Of a stretch of DNA of 64,000 nt, positions 37,901 through 45,135 are shown piece after piece. The stretch is from positions 682,001 through 746,000 of the forward strand of contig NC_134036.1 of the NCBI RefSeq assembly GCF_964204645.1. The letters are read 5' to 3'. A model generated the notes under the pieces. The model was not told where the DNA came from and did no database searches. It was given only the letters and a program-made list of their open reading frames with translations. Position 1 is the first letter of the stretch. Each line of letters begins with the position of its first letter. Made by a program: the position numbers and the translations under genes. This stretch comes from Tubulanus polymorphus. Taxonomy: Eukaryota; Nemertea; Palaeonemertea; Tubulaniformes; Tubulanidae.

Positions 37901-40897
37901 AAAACAATATCACTAGTCTGAAGTGGTAAGATTGGTTTTAAAATGTTCCCGGGGACAATTTTTCTTCCACATCTATGAAACCCAGCCCTGAAGTTTTTCA
38001 ACCTCATTTTATATCCATCTTCAGAAAATATTCAGTCAGGAATCAAGGCTCTTAAATCTAAAGACTTCTTGAATTTCTAGATTCACTACAGAACATAACG
38101 GGACTAGTCTGAAGTGGTTGGATTGGTTTTAGAAGCAAGATGAGCTTAAACTGGTTAAACTGAGTTAAGCAGAAAACAATATCACTAGTCTGAAGTGGTA
38201 AGATTGGTTTTAGAACCAAGATGAGCTTAAACTTAGTTAATTAGTAATTGCTCAACAGTTCTTGTTCAAATGACCTGTTCAAAAATACTTACGACATGTC
38301 GATTGTAACGCCATCTTTCAGCCACGTAATCGTCGGTTTGTGACCTTGACGATCGCGACCGTTCGCGCCGCAATACAACATTGCGTCGTTGCCGTCGAGA
38401 ACCGTTTGGTCTTTGGGTTTCATGATAAAAGTCGGAGTCACGCCTTGATACGTGGCTGCAAAAGAAATTAATTTAGTTTTGTCAGAATTCAGAGAAAAGT
38501 TTAGCGAATCTGTGAAATAAAACTGTTTTAGAAATTATATCTTGATTGATTTCGAAGGCAAGATTACATTAACCCTTAACTTATTTCTATCCTCAAGTGC
38601 TAGGTCCAGTTCTACGGTTATGAGTTAGAGTTAAGCATTCTCTAAGAGCTCTTGAGTTGAATTCAGTTCATTTCAATAAAATAACTCTTGAGTCAAATCT
38701 CAACTCAGAACTCTAGAACTGAGTCCGGGAGATTATTCAGAAATTTTGAAAAATTCCACCACAGTGCGGCGTATAACAGGAATACAGCTGTGGTGTGTAT
38801 ACTGCACTGCGATGCGGTGTACTAGCTTAATCTATAATTGATTTATATACCGCACTGCGGTGTAGACACACTGAAAGGGTCTATATTCATTTCAACTAGT
38901 TACTTATAACATCAATACACTACGATGCGGTGTACTAGCTAAATCTATAACTGATTTATACATCGCACTGCGGTGTAGACATGATGAAAGGGTCTTTATT
39001 CATTTCAACTAATTACTAACAACATCAATACACTACGATGCGATGTACTACCTAAGTCTGTCACTAATTCATACATCGCACTGCGGTGTAGATGCACTGA
39101 AAGGGTTGTTTTCGATGAGTTTTCTACTTACACGTATCAGGATTTTGAGTTAACTGCGCGACCTGACTCATCTTCGAGCGTTCCACGTTTTTCGCGCGAC
39201 ACTTATAAGCGCCGAGGTCCTGAAATTTTATGTCGCGAATTTCCAGAATTCCGTCTTTGTGGAAAACGTTATTGACGTTCATTTCGTCGGTGGTCGTTAA
39301 TTCCATTTCGTCTTTGAACCACGTGACGTTCGGTTTCGGGAGACCGTCCATCGTACACGGGAACATCACCGTGTCGCCGAGGTGGAGTTTATGATTCGGT
39401 GGTTGCTCGACGAAATCGCGACCAAAATCTTTTCGAAAAAAAAAAATTCAGAAAAATTTGATACGTTAATAAGATTTATCATTCATATCATAGGTAGATT
39501 TACAGTTTGTTTGCAGACAACTTGTAATTAAAAATCTTGTTATATATCTCTTATAAATCCCTCCATTTTTCAGATAGATACAACATTGGTCTTAGAATGA
39601 TTAACTTGTCCATTGAAGAACCATTGTTACTATCATTGTATCAATATTGTCAACATGTTGCAACAATAGGGAACTTAATACTTGATGTTCAATTGAAAAA
39701 TAGCCCTATTACAAACACTGATGAGATAGAGCGTAAAAATCTATATCAAACATCAACTGTCCAAACATTCTTTAAAAGAAGTTATGATAAGTAGATTAAC
39801 GTTGAGATAGCCATTCAAACTAATTGAAAATGCATTGTTTTAATACGGCTATCCGACTCATTCGCACTTGGAAAAACTTTTTACAAAGATCGCACGGACA
39901 ATTGTTTGATTCAGAGCAAAATTGCATCACATCTCATCAAGGAACCTGCTCACTGGAAAGTGCTGCCATCTAGTAATACAACGAGAAACTACAAATTGAA
40001 CAAAGTTTTCAAACTTTTCGACGCATCATCTGATATACTTACAAGCGATCTGTAATTTAGCCGAACGGCTGACGATCGAGCCCAAACCGGGCACGGTAGC
40101 CACACAGCGGTATATTCCCTCATCCGGGCGCTGTGTCCGCGTATGCACAACTCTTTCTATATACAGCGAACCATTCTCCAGTTTCGTCCTGAAAATTTTA
40201 CAAACATATTCTATAAGTAATAAAATAGTTGCTACAAGTTTGAAAGTATAACATCTAGATCACACAGAGCACAACCACTGGTGAAGCCAGCAATTTTTTT
40301 CACATTTCATAATGTGCTGATGCCCAGGACATGCAGTCTTATTAATGTGATAGATAAGCTATAGAACCCAAAACAGCTGGGGCTGATCTCAATTTGTTAG
40401 ATAGTTCTATAGAACCAAAATGAGCTTAGACTGGTCTTAAGTTGTTAGATTGGTTATAGAACCAAAATGAGCTTAGACTGGTCTTTAGTTGTTAGATTGG
40501 TTATAGAACCCAAAATGAGTTTAGACTGGTCTTTAGTTGTTAGATTGTTTATAGAACCCAAAATGAGTTTAGACTGGTCTGAAGTTGTTAGATTGGCTAT
40601 AGAACCAGCTTGATAGTTTTGACTGGTCGTAATTTTGGTAACATCTTAACATCATCAGGTATATTTCATGTATCACCTTTTCTCAGAAGCTACAGCAATG
40701 AGAAGTAATGTATATACGATACCTGCGCGAATCAGACTCGAAATTGATGAATTCTCCATCTCGTCTCCAGGCGATCGTCGGTGGACTCAAACTGCTGCTC
40801 TGTTGCGCGAAACAGTTCAACGTCGCCGGCTGATCTTTAACGGCTACGAGATCCTCGGGTTGAACGGTGAAAAAGAAATCCGAATACGGACTGGAAC
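17804..40897 (-). CDS. NEO1/DCC: DCC/neogenin netrin receptor (5' end uncertain)
   Basis: I rebuilt 24 exons with consistent GT-AG sites and phases, giving 1389 residues without the signal peptide (human DCC 1447, neogenin 1461). Order, counted from the first exon residue: Ig1 (about 6-105), Ig2 (110-203), Ig3 (208-307), Ig4 (310-400), an acid/glycine linker, six FN3 domains (about 430-1015), a membrane helix (about 1031-1053) and a 330-residue tail. All four Ig domains keep both cysteines and the tryptophan. The tail has P1 ([12 protein letters not shown] and [12 protein letters not shown]), a HPLKSF..PPP segment and the terminal P3 helix ([19 protein letters not shown]). Family knowledge: a netrin/RGM receptor in axon guidance, adhesion and cell survival; P3 binds Robo and FAK. 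One gene of this type is usual in invertebrates (frazzled, UNC-40), so I do not choose between DCC and neogenin. The signal-peptide exon is not certain (candidate at 44459-44531). Confidence 0.95.
17984..18138 (-). CDS. NEO1/DCC: Receptor exon: glycine-rich tail before P3
   Basis: [20 protein letters not shown], a Gly/Ser stretch ([13 protein letters not shown]), then EESDIP. Acceptor cgttgcag, phase 1 in, phase 0 out, donor gtaatt. Confidence 0.9.
18285..18490 (+). repeat. Duplicated dispersed repeat (about 110 bp units)
   Basis: Two units share ttgaaagtgcgctgataaa, ctaatgtctggtgtttgtag and gaacacatgtgaagtgtgga, with a third relative at 56070-56150. Confidence 0.75.
18926..19027 (-). CDS. 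NEO1/DCC: Candidate cassette exon in the cytoplasmic tail
   Basis: Pyrimidine-rich tract, acceptor caacaacag, 102 bases, strong donor gtgagc. Encodes Pro/Ser/Thr-rich residues ([18 protein letters not shown]) then [11 protein letters not shown]. Symmetric phase 1-1. Reading stays open upstream of this acceptor, so a longer form cannot be excluded. No conserved motif; could be a fortuitous ORF. Confidence 0.42.
20245..20454 (-). CDS. NEO1/DCC: Receptor exon: cytoplasmic P2-like region
   Basis: [19 protein letters not shown] opens the exon; [14 protein letters not shown] resembles the conserved HPLRSF/PPP segment of DCC and neogenin. Phase 1 on both sides, donor gtacta. Confidence 0.92.
20500..20735 (+). 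repeat. Degenerate tandem repeat (gtgattggt)
   Basis: acaggtgattggt-like blocks recur about five times with ragged spacing in the intron next to the 20454 exon. Confidence 0.6.
21681..21755 (-). CDS. NEO1/DCC: Candidate cassette exon in the cytoplasmic tail
   Basis: Acceptor tgtttttag at 21756, 75 bases, donor gtgatt. Encodes [20 protein letters not shown] plus EHIE. Phase 1 on both sides and a multiple of three, so inclusion or skipping keeps the frame between 22218 and 20454. The amino-acid composition matches the tail, but no family motif proves it. Confidence 0.6.
22218..22376 (-). CDS. NEO1/DCC: Receptor exon: proline/glycine-rich tail
   Basis: [20 protein letters not shown] and a Tyr/Pro-rich stretch ([15 protein letters not shown]), ending DMSQPSS. 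Phase 1 in and out, donor gtaccg. Many codons end in C or G, unlike the flanking introns. Confidence 0.85.
22596..22727 (-). CDS. NEO1/DCC: Receptor exon: cytoplasmic tail
   Basis: [20 protein letters not shown], then a Pro/basic stretch and [10 protein letters not shown]. No named motif. Phases (1 in, 1 out) and donor gtaagt support it. Confidence 0.88.
23190..23401 (-). CDS. NEO1/DCC: Receptor exon: cytoplasmic P1 motif
   Basis: Contains [18 protein letters not shown] and [12 protein letters not shown], the conserved P1 region, followed by EKRRNSFN, resembling the RRNS element of neogenin. Donor gtaagt, phase 1. Confidence 0.95.
23514..23645 (+). mobile_element. Fold-back MITE-like element, family B
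   Basis: Arms gttcaaaagttggttaaaga and ggttaactttaaccaacttttgagcaactg are inverted copies; the core includes tgtcactatgtcaactatcc. Lies in the intron between TM and P1 exons, near 23401. Confidence 0.8.
23928..24063 (-). CDS. NEO1/DCC: Receptor exon: transmembrane segment
   Basis: SSDGPN precedes a hydrophobic run from [12 protein letters not shown] to VVVIFLA, about 24 residues, then a basic stop-transfer TRNRRNR. Ends phase 2 at gtaagt. Confidence 0.94.
24187..24381 (-). CDS. NEO1/DCC: Receptor exon: FN3-6 second half
   Basis: [16 protein letters not shown], then [18 protein letters not shown]; ends YHLKK in phase 1 at gtaaac. Closes the last extracellular domain. Confidence 0.94.
24561..24674 (+). 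mobile_element. Fold-back MITE-like element, family B
   Basis: Ends aggggctgcagttgctcaaa and ttttggacaactgcaacccc; the inner part is decayed. In the 5-kb receptor intron. Confidence 0.7.
25920..25979 (+). repeat. (TA)n microsatellite after a ~24-bp array
   Basis: About 25 TA units, preceded at 25765-25895 by five degenerate copies of attggtcagtatctaatcaa. Confidence 0.92.
26396..26414 (-). CDS. Possible alternative first exon of the receptor
   Basis: A minus-strand ATG at 26414 reads MATEVP and then g at donor gtaggc, in phase 1. Joined to the exon at 24381 it would give [16 protein letters not shown] in frame, a protein lacking most of the ectodomain. It lies in a CpG-rich patch (26340-26395) inside the 5-kb intron. 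A 9-base micro-exon (after the caacag) is the other reading. Speculative. Confidence 0.2.
26612..26900 (+). mobile_element. piggyBac-type MITE with TTAA target sites
   Basis: CCCTTTCAGTGC at 26616-26627 and its exact inverse GCACTGAAAGGG at 26885-26896 are flanked by TTAA on both sides (26612-26615, 26897-26900). TTAA duplication and CCCTTT-like termini are features of piggyBac transposons. The 281-base interior has no ORF and holds several ACCGCACTGCGGTGT-like palindromes. Confidence 0.88.
27023..27160 (+). mobile_element. Fold-back MITE-like element, family B, best-preserved copy
   Basis: Ends cagggtctgtagttgctga and tcagcaactgcagaccctg. The arms pair almost throughout (ggtcagagttaacc with ggttaactctgacc; taccatagtgacaat with attgtcaccatggta), leaving a tiny loop. 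Confidence 0.88.
29009..29189 (+). mobile_element. MITE-like inverted-repeat element
   Basis: CTGCCTGATTAGCCC at 29009-29023 and exact inverse GGGCTAATCAGGCAG at 29175-29189. Just inside, ataagccaatcaga and gattggctaatg also pair. No ORF. Confidence 0.8.
29401..29508 (-). CDS. NEO1/DCC: Receptor exon: FN3-6 first half
   Basis: [20 protein letters not shown] and [14 protein letters not shown]. Donor gtaacg, phase 1, followed by the largest intron within the coding region (about 5 kb). Confidence 0.94.
29648..29778 (+). mobile_element. Fold-back MITE-like element, family B
   Basis: ggggctgcagttgctgaaaa to ttgaccaactgcagct. Flanks (ctggacccagttcca before; ggatctgggtc further on) resemble family C arms, so it may sit inside an older family C copy. 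Confidence 0.75.
29859..30170 (-). CDS. NEO1/DCC: Receptor exon: complete FN3-5
   Basis: [48 protein letters not shown] and [19 protein letters not shown] are all in one exon. The YTIRYSP/KFRYMN strands are characteristic of FN3-5, the key netrin and RGM binding domain. Donor gtgaga, phase 1. Confidence 0.95.
30257..30346 (-). CDS. NEO1/DCC: Receptor exon: FN3-4 end
   Basis: [20 protein letters not shown], ending TREES in phase 1 at gtaagt. In vertebrate DCC the FN3-4/5 linker after this point varies by splicing; here it is short. Confidence 0.92.
30637..30831 (-). CDS. NEO1/DCC: Receptor exon: FN3-4 first part
   Basis: [20 protein letters not shown], then VSWTPPQND and [15 protein letters not shown]; ends TIKNL, phase 1, at gtaagt. 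FN3-4 is part of the netrin-binding region in the family. Confidence 0.94.
30849..31012 (+). repeat. Palindromic AT-rich minisatellite beside a splice donor
   Basis: Five to six units containing gatattgatatatcaatc, itself a palindrome (gattgatatatcaatc). The last unit ends four bases before the donor of the 31017 exon. Confidence 0.9.
31017..31127 (-). CDS. NEO1/DCC: Receptor exon: FN3-3 end
   Basis: [20 protein letters not shown] completes the third FN3. The donor gtatgt lies against a palindromic AT-rich minisatellite (30849-31012). Confidence 0.92.
31245..31520 (+). repeat. 35-bp minisatellite, about eight units
   Basis: Unit tctattctatgggtcttaca followed by ttattggatagggat. Copies alternate attctattc and attctatac, so the true period is 70. 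Confidence 0.93.
31593..31737 (-). CDS. NEO1/DCC: Receptor exon: FN3-3 middle
   Basis: [20 protein letters not shown] and the YKIRYKKL strand; ends MYALT in phase 1 at gtaagt. Starts in phase 0 after ttctag. Confidence 0.92.
31817..31866 (-). CDS. NEO1/DCC: Receptor micro-exon: FN3-3 strand A
   Basis: A 50-base exon encoding [16 protein letters not shown] after acceptor ctttcag, ending in phase 0 at gtaagt. Its short length makes automated prediction prone to miss it. Confidence 0.88.
32141..32585 (+). mobile_element. Cluster of three family D fold-back elements
   Basis: 32148-32278, 32280-32425 (inverted) and 32450-32585 each run between ggnccagttncatagtcatg and ggacttaagtc.caactgaggaac termini. 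The first two form one large inverted repeat of about 130-base arms. They fill most of the 769-base intron between FN3-2 and FN3-3. Confidence 0.82.
32636..32923 (-). CDS. NEO1/DCC: Receptor exon: complete FN3-2
   Basis: [20 protein letters not shown] starts the domain; [13 protein letters not shown] and [16 protein letters not shown] follow. Donor gtgagt, phase 1. Confidence 0.95.
33429..33574 (-). CDS. NEO1/DCC: Receptor exon: FN3-1 second half
   Basis: [19 protein letters not shown], then the FN3 signature [16 protein letters not shown]. Donor gtaaat, phase 1. Confidence 0.93.
33600..34020 (+). repeat. Dispersed repeat with partial tandem copies
   Basis: ctccaaaatcaataggat..ttctacat.gattctaca..atcctaaaat..ttccatccactggttcagc occurs twice fully and once in part, separated by gatggctgcc..ggccatcttg hairpins, a motif common in marine invertebrate repeats. 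Confidence 0.7.
34094..34319 (-). CDS. NEO1/DCC: Receptor exon: linker and FN3-1 first half
   Basis: A Pro/Gly/Ser linker ([13 protein letters not shown]) leads into [14 protein letters not shown] and [10 protein letters not shown], the A and B strands of FN3-1. Ends phase 2 at gtaagt within the arginine after GSN. Confidence 0.93.
34551..34760 (+). mobile_element. Fold-back family B element followed by half a family A element
   Basis: 34551-34679 is family B (ttgctcaaaagttgg to acttttgagcaaccg). From 34679 the family A terminus gggcccagttttatagactg runs to a gggttaaa at about 34757 with no second terminus. Confidence 0.72.
34886..35010 (+). mobile_element. Fold-back MITE-like element, family B, decayed
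   Basis: cagttgctgaaaagttggtt to aacctttgaacaactgcacc with an eroded core; same intron as the 34551 copy. Confidence 0.65.
36217..36492 (-). CDS. NEO1/DCC: Receptor exon: complete Ig4
   Basis: [19 protein letters not shown] opens a whole Ig domain with [16 protein letters not shown] and [13 protein letters not shown]. Ends phase 1 at gtatgt. Last Ig domain of the horseshoe-shaped N-terminal unit known for this family. Confidence 0.94.
36780..36830 (+). repeat. Dispersed motif with palindrome (cgatctc..ctagagatca)
   Basis: acgacgtttcgatctcaccc tagagatcatcatcaggt; the gtttcgatc..gatcatcatcagg pattern is a familiar terminal motif of dispersed repeats in marine invertebrates. Confidence 0.5.
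36955..37155 (+). mobile_element. Family C fold-back element with triplicated left arm
   Basis: ggatccagttccacagttgt plus gagttagagttaactctgaac occurs three times in tandem (from 36955), then the right arm ends cagaactgtggaactggatcc at about 37154. Confidence 0.78.
37414..37556 (-). CDS. NEO1/DCC: Receptor exon: Ig3, second half
   Basis: [19 protein letters not shown] followed by the [11 protein letters not shown] closing motif; ends SAILSVH in phase 1 at donor gtaagt. Confidence 0.93.
38293..38455 (-). CDS. NEO1/DCC: Receptor exon: Ig3, first half
   Basis: [21 protein letters not shown] opens the domain, with AMLYCGA and TITWLKDG following. Donor gtaagt, phase 2. Confidence 0.93.
38600..38730 (+). 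mobile_element. Fold-back MITE-like element, family C
   Basis: aggtccagttctacggttat to cagaactctagaactgagtcc with core ttgaattcagttcatttcaa. Confidence 0.75.
38750..39107 (+). repeat. Tandem array derived from the piggyBac-type MITE
   Basis: Three units of about 115 bases repeat cgcactgcggtgtagac..tgaaagggt, the right end of the 26616 element, with aatacactacgatgcggtgt between. In the intron between Ig2 and Ig3 exons. Confidence 0.8.
39132..39428 (-). CDS. NEO1/DCC: Receptor exon: complete Ig2
   Basis: From [18 protein letters not shown] through VMFPCT, VTWFKDE and AYKCRAKN to QLTQNPDT: one whole Ig domain in one exon. The acceptor (tttcgaaaag) is weak in pyrimidines near the AG but preceded by a T run. 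Ends phase 1 at gtaagt. Confidence 0.92.
39537..39794 (+). other. Unidentified coding-like ORF in a receptor intron
   Basis: 85 codons on the opposite strand to the receptor. A good acceptor (ccatttttcag) precedes [20 protein letters not shown], and the ORF ends SYDK stop. Composition is more protein-like than the surroundings, but I recognise no family and see no clear donor. Could be a retrocopy fragment or chance. Confidence 0.25.
40043..40188 (-). CDS. NEO1/DCC: Receptor exon: Ig1, second half
   Basis: Starts [15 protein letters not shown] and has the closing motif DEGIYRCVA. Ends SAKLQIA in phase 1 at donor gtaagt. Joined to the previous exon it restores a full Ig domain. Confidence 0.93.
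40385..40620 (+). repeat. 47-bp tandem expansion of family D core
   Basis: Five units of gttagattggttatagaacc followed by aaaatgagcttagactggtct. The same sentence occurs once in complete family D elements, so this is an internal amplification. Confidence 0.85.
40723..40897 (-). CDS. NEO1/DCC: Receptor exon: Ig1, first half
   Basis: Acceptor gattgcag, entered in phase 1 (upstream exon unproven). Encodes [19 protein letters not shown], then the Ig cysteine (TLNCFA) and tryptophan (IAWRRDG). Ends in phase 2 at donor gtatcg. Confidence 0.93.
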
Positions 40898-40999
40898 CTG
40901 CAATCATACAAAATATAAACAATGTCATTAGTTCGAGTGTTGTTACTGGTCAATTCGGACCATGCTTTTTTGATCTTAAAATAGGGATTGTCCCTGTTA

Positions 41000-43790
41000 T
41001 TTATTTGGTTGGTAGATTTCGTTCGATTTTTTGATTTGGTGTCCCTTACAGACCCACCATACCTGTCGGGAGCGAAACAGGGGGTTCGATTTTGAAATCA
41101 GAAATCGAAGTACATATATAGTTGTGTGATCGGCGGTCGAGCTTACAGAACTTTTTTTTTTAAATCAAAGTACATAATTGGGGAATTCGGTTCTGGTCCA
41201 ATCATACAACCAGTCTGAACCGGCAAGCGACTGATTGGGGTCCATGCTTTTAGTAACAGGCCGTAAATGTGTAACCCACAACTTGGTGCCATAAAGCACC
41301 GTAATGGTGAATATTAAATCATTTTATAGAGCTGTCGCTGCGAATAGGGACCTTGTTCCAGAGTTCTGGGTTACGATGAACCCAAACTTAACTCATTTAT
41401 AACTCATACTCATATCCAAATATGGTCGACAGCTTAAGTGGAGGTATGAAACCAGTTGGAAATTGGTAATAGGTTTTTTCAATCCCTCACAACCGTGTAC
41501 CGCACTATGCAGACTTTAAGAACAAAATGGCGGCTGTTTCAACTGTAGGAAACTAGGGGGAAACATTGCCATAAAGCGATCAACGTAGAACTTAAGAACT
41601 CTGATGAAACACGATCAGTCAGAACTTGAGGAGTATCAGTTACGAATCGCCGACACGCACGAATCACGATTCCTACCGATTCATTAATGGGTTGTTAGCG
41701 ACGCTGGTTTCGAGAGTTAGAAACGATATAGTTGAGATAATTGGTCGAGATTGATGGAAATTGATGAACGAGAAATGAGAGAATCTCACTTGACAAATGA
41801 GAGCGAGAGAGAACGCGAGAGAGTGGACGACGACGAGATTAAGACTTGTTGCTTCGTTCTCCGCGAAATGTAATCAGTTCGAGTAATTACCCGCGTCCGG
41901 TCACCGTGGATACTAACAAACCGTCGTCGTTATTTGTCACGGGAGTAGAATGATTTGCGTTTGACAGCCGGCACGTAGAAAGTCATTTATCTCGCGCAGA
42001 ACTCCAAGATTCCGACAATGAATCCTAAAGCTGGCAATTTCTATGACGGACGGCGAGAGAGACCAATTTCATACTGATTACGATCGTTTTAGTTTATAGG
42101 AAACACGGCAATTTGTAAATAAACTTCCGATAAATTGTTACACCGTTCATTTCTGATATAATGACATGAAGACTTTCGGACTTAATGGCAAGGCTTGGGC
42201 AACGTTGGAATCCAGAAACACTGACAACCTTTTTTCAGTCAACATTTGGAAAGTTTGGTAAAACGGCAAATAGCGATTGAATTTTCGTTATTGTGAGCTA
42301 CAATTTAACGATTTTTTTTATTAGAGTTTTTGGCCTAGATATAAATCAAATCACGAAGATAGTCCATTGAATTTCTATAATCTTGCTCTATCAAAGTCGA
42401 ACCGCGTAGATTCAGCTAAAATGCTTGCATCAAATCATTAAAGAAGATGAAATAAGTTACACGTATTGAAACTACAAACAGACACTGAATTATTTTCAAC
42501 GATTGACTTCGAACTCTGAGTAAAATCTCTATTTATTACGCAGAATTAACTCCTCAGATCTCACGAAGCCGATTCGAGACGGATTTGAAACAACTTTCAT
42601 CCAGCAATTGAATCATTAATTATGACTCTTGTACAGAGTACCGATCGAGGAGTCGACTCCCCGACTCCTCGTAACGACGAGGAGTCGACTCAAGTCTTTA
42701 TTGTTTTCATTTCATTTCTTAAGCGGCACTTTCTGTGAGTCAGCCCAGACAGACTGGCGCCACGGTTACAGTTCTCAAGTGTGCATAGCATTGTTGACTT
42801 TCATTTATCAAACCCCAGATGTAGCAGCAGCAGCAGCAGCAGCGGCAGCGGCAGCAGCCAAGCGGTTTGATCTACTGTCTGAATTCAGATTCAGATTCTA
42901 AGTTCAGATCAATCTTTAAATCCTAATAGACTTCAGATTTTAAAATTCCAAACTACACAATACAGATTAAGGTTAGATCGAGATAAACTCTTGCAATTTT
43001 CACATTTTTGCATCCCTTCAATTGAAAAAATTCTTCTGGATTTTTCTTTTCGATAATATCATCAGTTACCGATCAAAATCTGGATGGATTATAATAGAAC
43101 TCAGATGAATAAGGGGACCTTAGAAAATATTGCAAATTTAGTTCGTCCTTGAGTCGGGTTTTACACAATAATTAAAAGTAAAGAATTCTAATCCGTAGTT
43201 TTTTCCTACACTTCATCGTCATCTGTGTTTGTGTGTACTCGTGTAAAAACTGAAATCCCTCGTGTGAGTCATATTTAATAGTTTTATAAAGAGGTTTTGG
43301 CGCCCGTCGTCTTGGCGTAGATCATCGTATCATTATAGTGTTAATAATTCACTTGAAAGGAAACAGCGTTTAATCAAAGACAGTGAATATATATGTGAAT
43401 ATACGACACTTTCTGTCAACGTAAGGACCCCCGGGTACTGGTCGAGTCCGGACCTACGCTTAGCGCTAAATGTGGCTGTGATTCACCGATAAAAAAACTG
43501 CTAGTAATTCGCACCATACAGAAAAAACAAGTACTTATTGAAACAGATCAGAGAGAGACTTTTAACCACAAAATTAGTCATAACGTTTTTGGTCGATAAG
43601 ATTTAATTTTACATATCTTTCTTCTGTTTCTGTGTCTGGTCTCCGGATGAAGGAAAACTTATCTCAAACCATATTAAGACCCCCCACCCCCTAGGGGTAC
43701 ACATCTGCAATAGTAGATTGGAGATCACAGGCCTGTTCTACAACAGTTTTAGATGAAGATTTGAATCTGTACAGTTCCACGTGGGTTTAA
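41000..43790. other. No gene seen; upstream or first-intron DNA of the receptor
   Basis: Short ORFs only. Minor items: atggcggctgtttcaac motif at about 41528 that recurs in the 54-kb array, palindromic gaggagtcgactccccgact block at 42646-42690, and an (AGC/GGC) microsatellite at 42822-42858. Confidence 0.5.
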
Positions 43791-43794
43791 TTAG

Positions 43795-44260
43795 ATTCTG
43801 GATCCAGTCACACAGCTGTGTGATGGGTTTAATCTAACTCTGAATCCAGTTCCACAGTTGTGTAGGTCTAATTTGACTTTGAACCCATTTCCACAGTTGT
43901 ATGGGTTTAATTTGACTCTGGATCCAGTTCCACAGTTGTATGGGTTTAATTTGACTCTGGATCCAGTTCCACAGTTGTGTCAGTTAAATCTAACTCTGAA
44001 TCCAGTTCCACAGTTGTGTAGGTCTAATTTGACTTTGAACCCATTTCCACAGTTATATGGGTTTAATTTGACTCTGGATCCAGTTCCACAGTTGTATGGG
44101 TTTAATTTGACTCTGGATCCAGTTCCACAGTTGTGTCAGTTTAGTCTTGACTCTGAACCCGGGTCCACAGTTGTGTGGGTCTAATCAGACTTTGCACCCA
44201 TTTCCACAGTTGTGTTAGTTTAATCTGACTCAGTTGTGTAGGTCTAATGTGAGTTTGGAT
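43795..44260 (+). repeat. 39-bp minisatellite with higher-order pattern
   Basis: About eleven units such as ctggatccagttccacagtt plus gtatgggtttaatttgact. A block of four variants (aggtctaat, tgggtttaat, tgggtttaat, cagttaaat) repeats. The unit resembles a family C terminus and is shared with 59885-60190. Confidence 0.9.
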
Positions 44261-44458
44261 GAAGTTGCACAGATTTGAATTGATTCAGTGATTGATGTCA
44301 CAAGTGGATAATCATGGATTAAGGGTTCATTACATAAACTGCACGAAGCCAAAATCTTCATCTTAAATTCACAATTAAATACAATGAATTTATAACAGGA
44401 AATCTCATTCATCCCTTGATTGGACGGAGAAATTCGTGAACAGATGTCTCCGCGCGAC

Positions 44459-44531
44459 CCCGCGTGAAGTCTACGTCGTCATCGGCGACCGTAGCCGACG
44501 GTAACAATAGAAATATTAACCGATGAATCAT
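44459..44531 (-). CDS. Candidate signal-peptide first exon of the receptor
   Basis: ATG at 44531 opens MIHRLIFLLLPSATVADDDV, a textbook secretion signal with a T-V-A cleavage site, then DFTR. Splicing at 44459 would leave phase 1, exactly what the Ig1 exon at 40897 needs (joining glycine plus SSPYSD). It sits 3.6 kb upstream in a CpG-rich patch, fitting a promoter-proximal exon. Against it: the implied donor (g|gtcgcg) is poor, and the ORF otherwise runs to a stop at 44409. Another first exon may exist elsewhere. Confidence 0.38.
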
Positions 44532-44564
44532 GCTGCAGGAATAATTAAAATCGACGAACTGACG

Positions 44565-44633
44565 ATGAAGAGAGTCTTCCTCGTCGCCGTCCTCGTCGCC
44601 GTCCTCGTCGTCGTCCTCTCGCGTGAAATCTAA
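44565..44633 (+). other. 22-codon hydrophobic small ORF
   Basis: Reads MKRVFLVAVLVAVLVVVLS then REI stop. It looks like a signal or membrane peptide but is encoded by gtcctcgtcgcc repeats, so the hydrophobicity may be a by-product. It runs opposite to, and 33 bases from, the candidate receptor first exon. Confidence 0.2.
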
Positions 44634-44679
44634 ACGATCGCGGAGTATGTTTTATTGATGAGGACAAACAGCTGTGAAT

Positions 44680-45135
44680 GAGAGTAGAGAGAGAGGGAGG
44701 GAGAGCGAAGTGTCGCCATAAAAAATCTGCTGCAGTCACAGTTAAATATTCTCTCAGGAAACAGGGGGATAGAGGAGAGAAGAGAGGGGAAGAAATAGAG
44801 AGTGGAGATAGAGAGTGGAGAGATAGAGAGTGGAGATAGAGAGTGGAGAGATAGAGAGTGGAGATAGAGGAAAGGTCAAGGAAGGACGAGCAATGAGAGA
44901 TGGGGAGGGGAGATGGAGAGAGAATAGGAGAGGTATTCTTGTAAGAGAAGGGGGATAGGAGAGGGACAGAGAATGAGGAAACAGAGAATTAGGAGAGCTT
45001 AAGAGGGGGGAGAGGTACAACGAGGAAATAGGGAGGAGAGATGATATGTAAGAGAAGGGGAGAAGGGGCAAATCGAGATGGGGAAGGAGGAGTGTGATGA
45101 GGAGAGATAGAGAGATGAGGAGAGGACAGGAGAGC
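44680..45135 (+). repeat. Purine-rich GA tract
   Basis: About 450 purine-rich bases including five copies of agatagagagtggagatag-like units (44795-44870). Confidence 0.88.

Noticed and set aside
44230-44412. 60-codon minus ORF below the signal-peptide candidate
   Set aside because: Different frame, no family features, overlaps minisatellite sequence.
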